Source: WHSW01 sp963777775 (lineage in GTDB: Bacteria; Actinomycetota; Thermoleophilia; Solirubrobacterales; 70-9). From it: DNA of 64,000 nt. Where the stretch lies: the NCBI GenBank assembly GCA_963777775.1, contig CAVZRL010000009.1:496001-560000 (forward strand), in the 5' to 3' direction. Position 1 is the stretch's first letter; the number at the start of each line of letters is the position of its first letter. Made by a program: the position numbers and the translations under genes. Positions 1 through 9,957 of the stretch are shown here, piece by piece. The notes under the pieces are model-generated. The model saw only the letters and a list, made by a program, of their open reading frames with translations. It ran no database searches and had not been told where the DNA came from.

Positions 1-76
1 TCGCGGCGACGCTGGGAGCGGCGCTGCGGCGCAGCGCGCGAAACGCCTCGGAGAGGAAGAAGGCGACCCGACCCAC
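1..76 (-). CDS. ftsX: Cell-division ABC transporter permease FtsX, N-terminal fragment
   Basis: Only the first ~25 codons lie in the window; the gene runs off the left edge. Starting from a GTG four bases past the ftsE stop, the peptide reads VGRVAFFLSEAFRALRRSAA, the usual cytoplasmic lead of FtsX before its first membrane segment. FtsX pairs with the ATPase FtsE at the division site and controls peptidoglycan hydrolases. The near-contact with ftsE supports co-transcription and the identity. Too little is present to judge completeness. Confidence 0.8.
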   Translation of the reverse strand, partial: MGRVAFFLSEAFRALRRSAAPSVAA

Positions 77-79
77 CAG

Positions 80-955
<876 letters not shown>

Positions 956-1175
956 GCGGAGCCTCTTTCCTCTTCTACCGGGCCACTCCTGCGACGGCCC
1001 CGCCACGCCGCGCCCTGCAGCGAAAGCTGCGCAAGACCGGCATCCCTCTTCAGCGTGCGCAAGATTAGCGCAGCGTTAGCAGATGCTCACTTTGGCCCCC
1101 CGCGAACGACCCCTGAACCGCACCCGGCGCCGCGGACTGATTGGATCAGGCGCCCGACCAGGAGGAAGGACAGCC

Positions 1176-2549
1176 ATGCAAGCGAGCTCCAAGCACCCAT
1201 TCGACGACGGCATCGCCCACAAGTGGCTGACCGAGGGGGTCCCGGACCGCAAGTTCCCGGACGGGTTCATGGATCCGGTTCCGGCGATGCGCCTGATCAC
1301 TCAGGAGCTCGTCCTCGACGGGGTCCCGGAGCGCAACCTGGCCACCTTCGTCACCACCTGGATGGAGCCCGAGGCCCGGGCGATCATCGCCGAGAACCTG
1401 CACCGCAACTTCATCGACCACGCCGAGTACCCGCAGACCGCGGAGATCGAGCAGCGCTGCATCCGGATGCTCGCCGACCTCTTCAACGCCCCCGGCGAGA
1501 CCACCGGCGCCCGCACCCAGGGTTCTTCGGAGGCGATCATGCTCGGGGCGCTGTCGTTGAAGTGGAAGTGGCGCGAGCGCCGCGAGGCGGCGGGCAAGGG
1601 CACCGAGAAGCCGAACTTGGTCTTCGGCGGCGACGTGCACGTCGTCTGGGAGAAGTTCTGCCGCTACTTCGACGTCGAGCCTCGGATCGTGCCCCTGCAG
1701 CCCGACAAGTACACGATCGGGCCCGAGGACGTCGAGCCGCACGTCGACGAGAACACGATCGGCGTCGCGGCCGTGGTCGGGACGACCTTCACCGGGCACG
1801 CCGACGACGTGGTCGGGATCAACAACTACCTGCTCGCGCTCAAGGAGGAGAAGGGCCTCGACGTCCCGCTGCACATCGACGGCGCCAGCGGCGGCTTCGT
1901 GTGGCCGTTCCTGTACCCGGACTCGAAATGGGACTTCCGGCTCGAGCAGGTGCGCTCGATCAACGTCTCCGGCCACAAGTTCGGGCTCGTCTTCCCGGGG
2001 ATCGGGTGGCTGATCTTCCGCGAGAAGTCCGACCTCGCCGAGGACCTCGTCTTCTACGAGAACTACCTCGGCAAGACCGACGCCACCTTCACGCTCAACT
2101 TCTCGACCGGGTCGGCGATGGTGCTCGCCCAGTACTACGCGCTGATCCGCTTCGGGCGCGAGGGCTATCGGTTCGTGATGACGGCGATGCAGAAGAACGC
2201 CGAGTTCCTCGCCAAGCGGATCGAGGAGATCGGCCGGTTCAAGGTGATTGGCGCGGGCGAGGAGCGACTGCCGCTGGTCGCTTTCCAGCTTGCCGGTGAC
2301 GAGCCCTACGACGAGTTCGACATCGCGTTCCAGGTCGCCGCGGAGCGCGGCTGGATGCTGCCCGCCTACACGATGCCACCGAACGCCGAGCACGTGAAGA
2401 TGATGCGGGCGCTGGTCAAGATCAACCTCACCCACGCCCTCGTCTCCACCCTGGCCGACGACATCGCGGCGGCCTGCGAGACACTCGAGAAGAAGGGCGG
2501 CGTGCACGAGTCCGAGCGCAAGCGGGTGAAGACGAGTGTCGGCTACTGA
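1176..2549 (+). CDS. gadB: Glutamate decarboxylase
   Basis: PLP enzyme that converts L-glutamate to GABA and CO2, consuming a proton. The 457-residue protein has the family's usual length. It shows the PLP-binding Asp in HIDGASGG (~233-240) and the Schiff-base lysine in SGHKFG (~K268), both typical of GadA/GadB. The ATG at 1176 follows GGAGGAAGGA, so it is preferred over an in-frame upstream start at 1083. No GABA antiporter is adjacent; the gene stands alone, divergent from ftsE. Role in acid tolerance or a GABA shunt is inference. Confidence 0.93.
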   Translation: MQASSKHPFDDGIAHKWLTEGVPDRKFPDGFMDPVPAMRLITQELVLDGVPERNLATFVTTWMEPEARAIIAENLHRNFIDHAEYPQTAEIEQRCIRMLADLFNAPGETTGARTQGSSEAIMLGALSLKWKWRERREAAGKGTEKPNLVFGGDVHVVWEKFCRYFDVEPRIVPLQPDKYTIGPEDVEPHVDENTIGVAAVVGTTFTGHADDVVGINNYLLALKEEKGLDVPLHIDGASGGFVWPFLYPDSKWDFRLEQVRSINVSGHKFGLVFPGIGWLIFREKSDLAEDLVFYENYLGKTDATFTLNFSTGSAMVLAQYYALIRFGREGYRFVMTAMQKNAEFLAKRIEEIGRFKVIGAGEERLPLVAFQLAGDEPYDEFDIAFQVAAERGWMLPAYTMPPNAEHVKMMRALVKINLTHALVSTLADDIAAACETLEKKGGVHESERKRVKTSVGY

Positions 2550-2666
2550 GTGGGCTTCTTGCCTCTCGAATCACCTCGGCGGGGTGACTCCGGCCGATCG
2601 CCGCCGTAAGCTCACGGCAGTGCCGCTACGAGGCGGCGCGCGAAGCGACATTGGGGAGGTACTTCG

Positions 2667-3068
2667 TTGAGCACCTACGAGACGGAAAGTCGCGGTGAGG
2701 GCTGGGTCCTGTTTGCCGGGATCATGCTCCTGATCGCCGGCTTCCTCAACTTCATCTGGGGAATCGCGGCGATCGACGGCGCCAGCTTCTTCACCGACGA
2801 GGGCCGCTACATCATCTTCACCGATCTCAACGCGTGGGGCTGGTTCTTCTTGATCGTCGGCGTGCTGCAGATGATCGCCGCATTCTCGATCTGGAACCGG
2901 CACGCGTACGGGCGCTGGTTCGGGGTCCTCGCCGCGAGCGTGAACTTCGTAATCCTGCTGTTCACGGTCAACGCGTTCCCGTTCGCGGCCTTGATGGTGA
3001 TGATCATCGACATCCTCGTCATCTACGGCCTCGTCGCCTACGGAGGTCGCCAGGGCTCGGCCGCCTAG
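2667..3068 (+). CDS. DUF7144 family membrane protein
   Basis: 133-residue integral membrane protein with four predicted hydrophobic helices and a short acidic N-terminus. It starts at TTG 2667, six bases after GGGGAGGT. Sequence features (GWVLFAGIMLLIAGFLN near the start, GWFFLIVGVLQ in the second helix, a conserved YGR before helix 3) match the actinobacterial DUF7144 family, whose function is not known. A clear paralogue lies on the opposite strand at 7751-8131. The next gene downstream encodes a lipid-kinase family protein, but spacing does not prove an operon. Confidence 0.8.
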   Translation: MSTYETESRGEGWVLFAGIMLLIAGFLNFIWGIAAIDGASFFTDEGRYIIFTDLNAWGWFFLIVGVLQMIAAFSIWNRHAYGRWFGVLAASVNFVILLFTVNAFPFAALMVMIIDILVIYGLVAYGGRQGSAA

Positions 3069-3197
3069 GTGTAGTTCCTCACGACGGACGATCGTCGTCG
3101 TGCTCGCCGCCGGCGTGGCCGGGCCACCGCGTACGTCGGTGAGAACAACTCGCTGATCCGCAGCGAGGCGCGAAGCCCAAGGGTAGGATCGACGCTC

Positions 3198-4487
3198 ATG
3201 AGCAACACTCGGCCGGCGGCGATCCTCGCCCTCGCCCTCGCGGCTCTGACGCTGATCGCGGCCACCTATTCGGTGATCGCCAACTTCCCGCGCGGCCTGA
3301 TCATCGCGGTGCTCCTGATCGGGGCGGCGATCGTCGGCTGGTATGGGCTGATCCGCCGAGGGGCACGGCGCCTCGCCGGCCTCGGGTTGGCTGCCGCCCT
3401 CCTCGTGGCAACGCTGCTGATCGTGATCCTCGACGGCGGAGTCCTGGAGGCCGTCGTGGTCGGCGCGACGGCGTTCGCGACCGTGATCGCCACCAAGGTC
3501 GCCTTCGTCGTCCACATCCCGCTCGCCGACGCCTCCCCGCCGGCGCACCCGGTGCTGTTCTTCAACCCGAAGTCCGGCGGCGGCAAGGCGGAGCGGTTCA
3601 AGCTCGCCGACGAGGCGCGGGCGCGAGGGATCGAGCCGATCGAGCTCACCCTCGGCAGCGACCTCGAGCAGCTCGTGCGAACCGCCGTCGGCGAGGGCGC
3701 CGACGGGCTGGCGATGGCCGGCGGCGACGGCTCGCAGGCTGTGGTCGCCGCGGTCGCCTCCGAGCTCGACCTCCCCTACGCCTGCATCCCGGCCGGGACG
3801 CGCAACCACTTCGCGCTCGACCTCGGCGTCGATCGCGACGACGTCGTCGGCGCGCTCGACTCTTTCGTCGACGGCGGCGAACGCCGGGTCGACCTCGCCG
3901 AGGTCAACGGACGCGTGTTCGTCAACAACGTCTCGCTCGGCCTCTATGCCGAGGCGGTCCAGCGCGAGGGCTATCGCGAGGCGAAGCTGAAGACGATCCT
4001 CGACACGCTGCCCGACGTGCTTGGCCCCGAAGGCGAGGGGCTCGACCTTCGCTGGACCGGACCCGGCGGGCACGAGCACTCCTCGGGGGCCGCGATCCTG
4101 GTCTCGAACAACCGCTACCGGCTCGGGAAGGCGGTCGGTTCGGGCACCCGGCCGCGGATCGACGACGGCCTGCTTGGGATCACGGTCGCCTCCGCGCCGG
4201 CCGGCAGGGGTGAGGCCCGGCAGGCACCCCAGCGACCGTGGCGGGAATGGTCGACCCCCACCTTCGAGGTCGATGCGGAAGGGCCGATCGCCGCCGGCGT
4301 CGACGGCGAGGCGTTGGTGCTCGAGGCCCCGCTTCGCTTTCGCATCCTGCCCGGGGTGCTGCGGGTTCGGATCGCGCGCGCGCATCCGGGCGCCTCCCCG
4401 TCGGCGGCGATGCCCGAGAGCCTGCCCGACACCGCCCGTGCGGTGTTCGCGATCGCCGCCGGGCGTTCACCTGCAGCCGCCGGCTAG
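3198..4487 (+). CDS. Diacylglycerol kinase family protein with N-terminal membrane helices
   Basis: 429 residues. About 105 N-terminal residues form three or four hydrophobic helices; the rest is a DAGK_cat domain with the nucleotide-binding NPKSGGGK (~123-130) and the catalytic GGDGS (~175-179), followed by a C-terminal beta domain typical of YegS/DgkB-like kinases. Likely phosphorylates a diacylglycerol-like or other lipid alcohol at the membrane; the substrate cannot be read from sequence. The fused N-terminal anchor is less usual, as many homologues are soluble. The small amphi-Trp gene follows 44 bp later. Confidence 0.85.
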   Translation: MSNTRPAAILALALAALTLIAATYSVIANFPRGLIIAVLLIGAAIVGWYGLIRRGARRLAGLGLAAALLVATLLIVILDGGVLEAVVVGATAFATVIATKVAFVVHIPLADASPPAHPVLFFNPKSGGGKAERFKLADEARARGIEPIELTLGSDLEQLVRTAVGEGADGLAMAGGDGSQAVVAAVASELDLPYACIPAGTRNHFALDLGVDRDDVVGALDSFVDGGERRVDLAEVNGRVFVNNVSLGLYAEAVQREGYREAKLKTILDTLPDVLGPEGEGLDLRWTGPGGHEHSSGAAILVSNNRYRLGKAVGSGTRPRIDDGLLGITVASAPAGRGEARQAPQRPWREWSTPTFEVDAEGPIAAGVDGEALVLEAPLRFRILPGVLRVRIARAHPGASPSAAMPESLPDTARAVFAIAAGRSPAAAG

Positions 4488-4531
4488 TACGGCCCGCGGA
4501 AGACCAGAACCAGACACGAGAAGGAGAACCG

Positions 4532-4750
4532 ATGGACATCGTCGAGATCGAACAGAAGGAGACCCTGGAGCGCAAGGAGGTCGTGGCCCGTCTACGAGCG
4601 CTCGCCAACATGCTCGCGAAGAGCAACGAGCTCAAGTTCGAGCAGGGCGGGATGAAGATGACGGTCCACGTCCCCGACAAGGTCCAGCTCAAGGTCGAGC
4701 TCGAGGTCGAGACCGACGAGCGCGAGCTCGAGATCGAGCTCAAGTGGTGA
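4532..4750 (+). CDS. Amphi-Trp domain small protein
   Basis: 72-residue charged protein with an AAGGAG ribosome-binding site six bases before ATG 4532. The pattern VEIEQKETLERKEV, then ALANMLAKSNELKF, then alternating charged/hydrophobic strands ending in a C-terminal Trp is that of the amphi-Trp domain found in small bacterial proteins. Molecular role unknown. Its last 11 bases overlap the end of the convergent membrane-protein gene on the minus strand. Confidence 0.8.
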   Translation: MDIVEIEQKETLERKEVVARLRALANMLAKSNELKFEQGGMKMTVHVPDKVQLKVELEVETDERELEIELKW

Positions 4751-5633
4751 CGTCGGCCCCCTCGGGTAGTAGCAATACGGCGCCGATCAGGAAGCTGAGC
4801 GCGCCCAGCGAGGTTGTGACGTTGGCCACTGCCAGGTCGAGCACGTCGCCGGTGTCGGGGACGATGTAGCCCGCGACGGCGGAGATCCCGAACAGCACGC
4901 AACCGAGGAGGTTGATCGTCGCGATCTTCCACTCCAGGTTTCGCTGCGCCCGCCAAACGCCTCCACCCCGCACCTCGAGGTACGCCAGCAAGCCAGCGAC
5001 CAGGAAGCAGATCGAACCGACGGCCTCGGGCGCCCAGACAAGGCGATCGACCTGCGAGGTATCGAAGCTCGCCTGCATCGCCCTGTAGGTGTTGATGTTG
5101 AAGAAGACCGTGCCGACGAGCTGGATCAGGGTCGCCCACCAGTCGATTCGGCCCGGCTCGAACGTGATCAGCCGGACCCGGTGGGTCCGGCGGCCCGCCG
5201 GATCACGGTCCGCGTTGGCAGCCTCCAGGTACTGCAGCAGGGCGGCGGAGGTGAAGAAGACCGAGCCGACGAAGAACACCGCGCCGTCGGCGGCCGAGCC
5301 CACCAGGCCGGCGAAGCCCGGAAACGGGCCCAGGAAGAAGCAGACCGAGCCGATCGCGAACAGGACTCCGATCCACCATGAGGCATGGCGCGGGGCCCAC
5401 CAGCGGCGACGGGGGTGGGTCGCACGGGAGAGTCTCGAGGCGTGCTTGCGCGCGAACCGCGACGACCACTGGACGATCTCCCCGTCAGGACGGCGGTAGG
5501 CGACGTGAGTGGTGAACGGGCCGATCGCGTGGCGGTCGACCACGGTCCAGCCCTGCGGGGTCCCCGGATACCTCTCCGCCAACCGGTGCCCGAGCATCGG
5601 CGGAGCGTAGTCAGCGACCCGGCGCCGGGCCAC
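4740..5633 (-). CDS. YrhK-like domain multi-pass membrane protein
   Basis: 297 residues. An N-terminal ~80-residue soluble segment ends in a basic patch and is followed by six or so hydrophobic helices arranged as repeated helix pairs (GVLFAIGSVCFFLGPF; GSICFLVAGLLAYLEV; NLLGCVLFGISAVAGYI). This pattern resembles the YrhK-like domain. Function unknown. The start is uncertain: GTG 5633 gives the longest product, while an ATG at 5597 is the first methionine; neither has a strong Shine-Dalgarno sequence. Convergent overlap with the amphi-Trp gene. Confidence 0.7.
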   Translation of the reverse strand: MARRRVADYAPPMLGHRLAERYPGTPQGWTVVDRHAIGPFTTHVAYRRPDGEIVQWSSRFARKHASRLSRATHPRRRWWAPRHASWWIGVLFAIGSVCFFLGPFPGFAGLVGSAADGAVFFVGSVFFTSAALLQYLEAANADRDPAGRRTHRVRLITFEPGRIDWWATLIQLVGTVFFNINTYRAMQASFDTSQVDRLVWAPEAVGSICFLVAGLLAYLEVRGGGVWRAQRNLEWKIATINLLGCVLFGISAVAGYIVPDTGDVLDLAVANVTTSLGALSFLIGAVLLLPEGADVTT

Positions 5634-5668
5634 GGATCAGGCTTCGCGCCGAGACGGCCGCGGATAGG

Positions 5669-7781
5669 CTGCCGACCGATGCCCGGCGGCCCAGCCACGG
5701 ATCCGGACGGGCCGCACGCGACGTCGCCGGGGTCGCCTGGAGACCGGCCAAGCCGCGCCTCCGCCCGCTGCGCCTTGTCGTCGCCTGGATCGTCTCGGCG
5801 GCGTCGGTCTATGCGGCCGCCGCGATCGTTCCCGGGGTCAGCCTCGACGACCCCGGCGGAGCGTTCCTGGTCGCGGCGCTGATCGCGGTCATCAACGCCT
5901 TCCTGCCGCCTCTGATCGCGGCGTTGCGGCTCCCCTTCACGCTCGTCGCCGGCTTCCTGCTGGTCCTGTTCGCCGATGCGGGGGCGCTGATGCTGACCGA
6001 CGAGCTGTTCCCCGAGGTGCTCGGGATCGACTCGTTCGGGGACGCCCTGCTGATGTCGCTGGTGATGGCGGCGGTCTCGATCGTGCTCCAGGCGATCACC
6101 GGGACCAACGACGACGACGAGTACACGCTGCGAGTGATCCGGCGGGTCGCGCGGCGCCAGGGAGGCGAAGGGTCCAACCGACACTGCGGGAATCATCTTC
6201 CTCGAGATCGACGGCCTGGCGCTGCCGATCCTCCAAAGCGCGATGCGCGACGGGAGCGCCCCCAACATCGCCCGCTGGATCGCGGAGGACGGCTACCACC
6301 TCGCCGAGTGGGAGACCGACCTCTCCTCGCAGACCGGCGCCAGCCAAGCCGGGATCCTGCTCGGCTCGAACGAGGGGATCCCCGCGTTCCGGTGGGTCGA
6401 GAAGGAGAACGCGACGCTGATGTCCTGCTCGGCGCCGGCCGATTGCGCCGAGATCGAGCGACGTCACGCGACCGGCCGCGGGCTGCTCGTCGACGGAGGG
6501 GCGAGCCGGGGAAACCTGCTCTCCGGCGAGGCCGACGAGACCATTCTCACCGTGAGCCGGATGGAGGCCGAGAAGCGGGCCAACCCCGGCTACCGCGCCT
6601 TTCTCGCCAATGGTTTCAACGTCACACGGGCGCTGGTCCTGTTCGTCTGGGAGGTGTTGCTCGAGTGGATGGCCGCGCTCCGGGCGATTCGCCGCGACGT
6701 CCGCCCCCGTGGCCACCGGGGCGGGATCTACCCGCTCCTGCGGGGGGCGATGTGCGTGATCGTGCGCGACCTGATCGTCTTCGGAGTGCTGACCGACATG
6801 ATGCGCGGGCGTCCCGCGGTCTACGCGACCTTCTCGAGCTACGACGAGGTCGCGCACCATTCAGGGCTCCAGCGCGCCGACACGATGGAGGCGCTGCGCA
6901 AGCTCGACCAGCAGTTCGGCCGGATCGAGCGAGCTCGTCGCTACGCGGCGAGGCCGTACGAGATCGTCGTCCTCTCCGACCACGGCCAGACGCAGGGCGC
7001 GACCTTCAAGCAGCGAAACGGCTATGGGCTCGACGAGCTGGTCGAGCGCTCGCTGAGCGGGGGCGAGGTCGCGGAGTACGCCGGTGGCGACGAGCAGAGC
7101 GCGATGGTGGGACACGCGATCAGCGAGGCAACCGGGCGAAGCGAGGAGAAGCGTCCCAAGAACGACGTCTCGGACCGGGAGGTCGTGGTGCTCGGGTCCG
7201 GGAACCTGGGACTGGTCTACCTGATGGACGAGCGGCGGCGACTCACCCTCGAGGAGATCGACGAGCGCCATCCATCGCTGATCCGGGCCCTGCGCGAGCA
7301 CCCGCACGTCGGCTGGCTGCTGGTGCGCTCATCCGAGCACGGCGCCCTGGCCATGGGGGCGGCCGGCGTCCACCACCTCGCCGATGGTCGTGTCGAGGGC
7401 GAGGACCCGCTCGCCGCGTTCCCTCCGAACTCCGGGCAGCACCTGCTGCGCACGGACGGGTTCGAGCACGTCGCCGACATCATGGTCGGCAGCTTCTACG
7501 ACCCCGAGCTCGACGAGGGCTGCGCGTTCGAGGAGCTGATCTCGTTCCACGGCGGGATCGGCGGCCCGCAGACCAGGCCGTTCATCCTCTACCCGGACGG
7601 GCTCGAGATCCCCGACGAGCCGATCGTCGGCGCCGCCGCCGTGCACCGGCTGCTGGCGGGCTGGCGTCGCAAGCTCGAGGGCCGCGATCACCCGAACCCG
7701 GGCGATGTCGCGGGAGCCCGCGATGACGCGAGCTCCCGCCGACCATCGGCTCAGGCTACGGCCCGCTCGTCCTCTCCGTAG
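5669..7781 (+). pseudogene. Phage-holin-like (4TM) domain fused to alkaline-phosphatase-superfamily domain; frame broken
   Basis: Related actinobacterial proteins of ~680 residues join an N-terminal four-helix holin-like domain to a phosphodiesterase/alkaline-phosphatase-like domain. Here the helix part (LRPLRLVVAWIVSAASVYAA through to RVIRRVARRQ) is in one frame and the phosphatase part (AGIIFLEIDGLALP, SSQTGASQAG, TFSSYDEVAHHSG, VVLSDHGQ) in another. Removing one G near 6161 joins them. If the second part instead began at ATG 6243 as its own gene, it would lose the EIDGL aspartate expected to bind metal, so a single broken gene is more likely. The helix frame has no ATG/GTG/TTG upstream; an ATG at 5679 is out of frame, so the 5' end is unsettled. 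Confidence 0.72.
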
Positions 7782-8131
7782 ACGATGATCCCGTGCACGA
7801 CGTAGACACAGACCGCGAACATCGCGAGCGACCACCAAGGGAAGGCGCCGCCCACCGACAGCAGCGCCCCGATCGCGCCGAGGCTTCCGCCGACGATGCC
7901 GATCACGCGGCCATAGGCGTTGCCCGAGAACAGCGAGAAACCGCCGGTGAGCTGGATCACGCCGAGGATGATCAGAACCCAGCCGAGGGTGTTGAGGTTG
8001 CTGAGGATGAACCTCGTGTCGTTGACGAAGATGTTCGCGTCATCGAGGGCGCCGATGCCGTAGATGATGTTGAGCACTCCGAGGATGAGCAGCATCGTCG
8101 CTGCGAAGACGACTCGACCTGTGCCTCTCAA
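7751..8131 (-). CDS. DUF7144 family membrane protein (second copy)
   Basis: 126-residue four-helix membrane protein starting at TTG 8131 behind AAAGGAG. It aligns by eye along its whole length with the protein at 2667-3068: the same N-terminal VLFA/VVFA entry into helix 1, a GW(F/V)L(I) helix 2, the conserved (A)YGR, and a hydrophobic C-terminal helix ending near VYG or VAYG. Function unknown. It converges on the end of the holin/phosphatase gene (31 bp overlap) and is divergent from the AI-2E family transporter. Confidence 0.8.
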   Translation of the reverse strand: MRGTGRVVFAATMLLILGVLNIIYGIGALDDANIFVNDTRFILSNLNTLGWVLIILGVIQLTGGFSLFSGNAYGRVIGIVGGSLGAIGALLSVGGAFPWWSLAMFAVCVYVVHGIIVYGEDERAVA

Positions 8132-8249
8132 TTTGAGACTCCTTTGTCAGCCAGCCGCTATCGCGCGACCATGTCCACGGTAGTTCTGCGCCGAGTCGCC
8201 GCTCCCTCCCCGATGAACAAAGGTCCGATGCCGAAACTACGATCGCTCG

Positions 8250-9434
8250 GTGATCCGCGGCCGGTTGCAGCGACGCGAGCGCTCGGCAAGCGAGCAAGGC
8301 GACGACGAGTACATCGAGATCGACCCAGGCGAGCTGAGCCGGGTCTTCACCGTGCCCGACTGGCTTCGCAACGTCGGACTGATGTCGTGGTTGCTGGTCG
8401 GCGTCGCGGTCTTGCTCGTGGGCCTGGTCTGGCTCGCCTCCCTGACCCAGGTGATCGTGGTCCCGGTGATCGTCGCGGCGATCGTCGCCGCGGTCGGCTC
8501 ACCGCTGGTCGGCTGGCTCAACCGCCACCGGGTGCCGCGCGCGCTGGGAGCGGCGCTGTTGATGCTGGCGATAGTCGCTGTCGGCACCGGGATGCTGTTG
8601 ATAGTGGTGCTCGGGATCAGCGGCCAGGCGAGCGACATCGGAGGGCACCTCTCCGACGCCGAGGACACCGTCGCCGGCTGGCTCCAGGACCTCGGCCTGA
8701 GCCCGGACAAGGCTGATCAGGCAAAGCAGGACGCCAGCTCGGGGATCAGCGACAGCGCCTCGGCGCTGCTCAACGGCGTCGTCTCGGGCGTCAGGGAGCT
8801 CTCCTCGCTGGTCTTCTTTCTCGCGATGACGGCGCTGAGCCTTTTCTTCCTGCTCAAGGACGGCCCGCTGATTCGCGCCTGGGTCGAGGACCACTCGGGG
8901 GTGCCGAAGCCGGTCGCGGAGACGATCGGCCGGCGCGTTCTCGGGTCGCTGCGCGGCTACTTCCTCGGGGTGACGATCGTCGCGGCCTTCAACGCCGTCG
9001 TGGTCACGCTCGGGGCGCTGCTGCTCGGGGTGCCGCTGATCGGGACGATCGCCGCGGTCACCTTCATCGGCGCATACGTCCCCTACCTCGGCGCCTGGGC
9101 GGCGGGTGCGTTCGCGGTCCTGATCGCGCTCGGCAGCTCGGGCACCGACGCGGCGGCCGGGATGATCGTCGTCCAGCTGCTCGCGAACGGGGTCCTGCAG
9201 CAGCTCGTGCAGCCGTTCGCGATGGGAGCGGCGCTCGGGATCCACCCGCTCGCGGTGCTGATCGTGACCATCGCCGGTGGAGCGCTGTTCGGGACAATCG
9301 GGCTGATCGTCGCCGCCCCGCTGACCTCGGCGATCACCCGGATCTCCGCCGACCTGGCGAAGGCTCGCGCAGCCGAGGAGCAGGCCGACCCGCCACCCCA
9401 GGGGCGCCCCGAGCCGGCGCCCGGGGTAACGTGA
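8250..9434 (+). CDS. AI-2E family transporter (UPF0118/TqsA-like permease)
   Basis: 394 residues with about eight membrane helices: a pair at ~45-100, a long periplasmic/cytosolic segment (~115-180), then LSLFFLLKDGP and the conserved GYFLGVTIVA region, ending in a Pro-rich cytoplasmic tail. This is the AI-2E transporter family architecture. Members export small signals or act as Na+/Li+-H+ antiporters; the substrate cannot be assigned here. GTG 8250 is the first start; the basic/acidic N-terminus lacks a clear Shine-Dalgarno sequence. Confidence 0.87.
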   Translation: MIRGRLQRRERSASEQGDDEYIEIDPGELSRVFTVPDWLRNVGLMSWLLVGVAVLLVGLVWLASLTQVIVVPVIVAAIVAAVGSPLVGWLNRHRVPRALGAALLMLAIVAVGTGMLLIVVLGISGQASDIGGHLSDAEDTVAGWLQDLGLSPDKADQAKQDASSGISDSASALLNGVVSGVRELSSLVFFLAMTALSLFFLLKDGPLIRAWVEDHSGVPKPVAETIGRRVLGSLRGYFLGVTIVAAFNAVVVTLGALLLGVPLIGTIAAVTFIGAYVPYLGAWAAGAFAVLIALGSSGTDAAAGMIVVQLLANGVLQQLVQPFAMGAALGIHPLAVLIVTIAGGALFGTIGLIVAAPLTSAITRISADLAKARAAEEQADPPPQGRPEPAPGVT

Positions 9435-9439
9435 GGCGA

Positions 9440-9904
9440 TCAGCCGTCGGGCGGAGGGCGGGCGGTCCGAGAGAGCTCCTCGCGCAGCGCGGCGACCTCG
9501 GCGCTGAGCTCGTCGATTCGGCCCGCCAGCGGGTCCGCGCCGCTCGCGCGACGCCGCGCCTGGGCCGCGGTTACGAAAGCGCTGGTGATCACGCCGGTGA
9601 TCACGGCGAAGAACGAGAGCCCGCCGATCATCAGCACGGCTGCGATCAGCTTGCCGTCGGTGGACTGCGGCACGACATCGCCATAGCCGACCGTGGTCAC
9701 GGTCTGGGTCGCCCACCACATCCCGTCCCAGACGGAGTCGAAGGTTTCCGGATTGACGAGCCGCTCGATCACTCCGAAGACGACGATCGCGATCAGCCAC
9801 AGGATCGCGATCACCGCCGCAGCGACCCGCGGCCGCAGACCCCTTCGCTCGATCTGGTGCTCGACCGCGCGGCCGGCCGCCGACGACTCGAACTGCTCCG
9901 CCAT
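9440..9904 (-). CDS. Two-TM potassium channel family protein
   Basis: 154 residues: basic N-terminus, membrane helix ~29-45, pore loop with the K+ selectivity filter TVGYGD (~71-76), second helix ~88-108, then a short coiled coil (RIDELSAEVAALREEL). This is the Ion_trans_2 architecture without an RCK/TrkA-N regulatory domain. The C-terminal coiled coil could aid tetramer assembly (inference). It is divergent from the MFS gene at 9958, with 53 bp between the starts, and ends 5 bp from the AI-2E gene (convergent). Confidence 0.87.
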   Translation of the reverse strand: MAEQFESSAAGRAVEHQIERRGLRPRVAAAVIAILWLIAIVVFGVIERLVNPETFDSVWDGMWWATQTVTTVGYGDVVPQSTDGKLIAAVLMIGGLSFFAVITGVITSAFVTAAQARRRASGADPLAGRIDELSAEVAALREELSRTARPPPDG

Positions 9905-9957
9905 CGCGACGGGCTTCGCCGCCGGGCGATCCAGCCCTGCCGGCCGGTGGCGCTCGC

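Noticed and set aside
2571..4385. Long minus-strand open frame (604 codons) opposite the DUF7144 and lipid-kinase genes
   Set aside because: Composition is Asp/Arg/Glu/Gly-rich with no motifs, as expected for an antisense frame in very GC-rich DNA; the plus strand holds clear domains.
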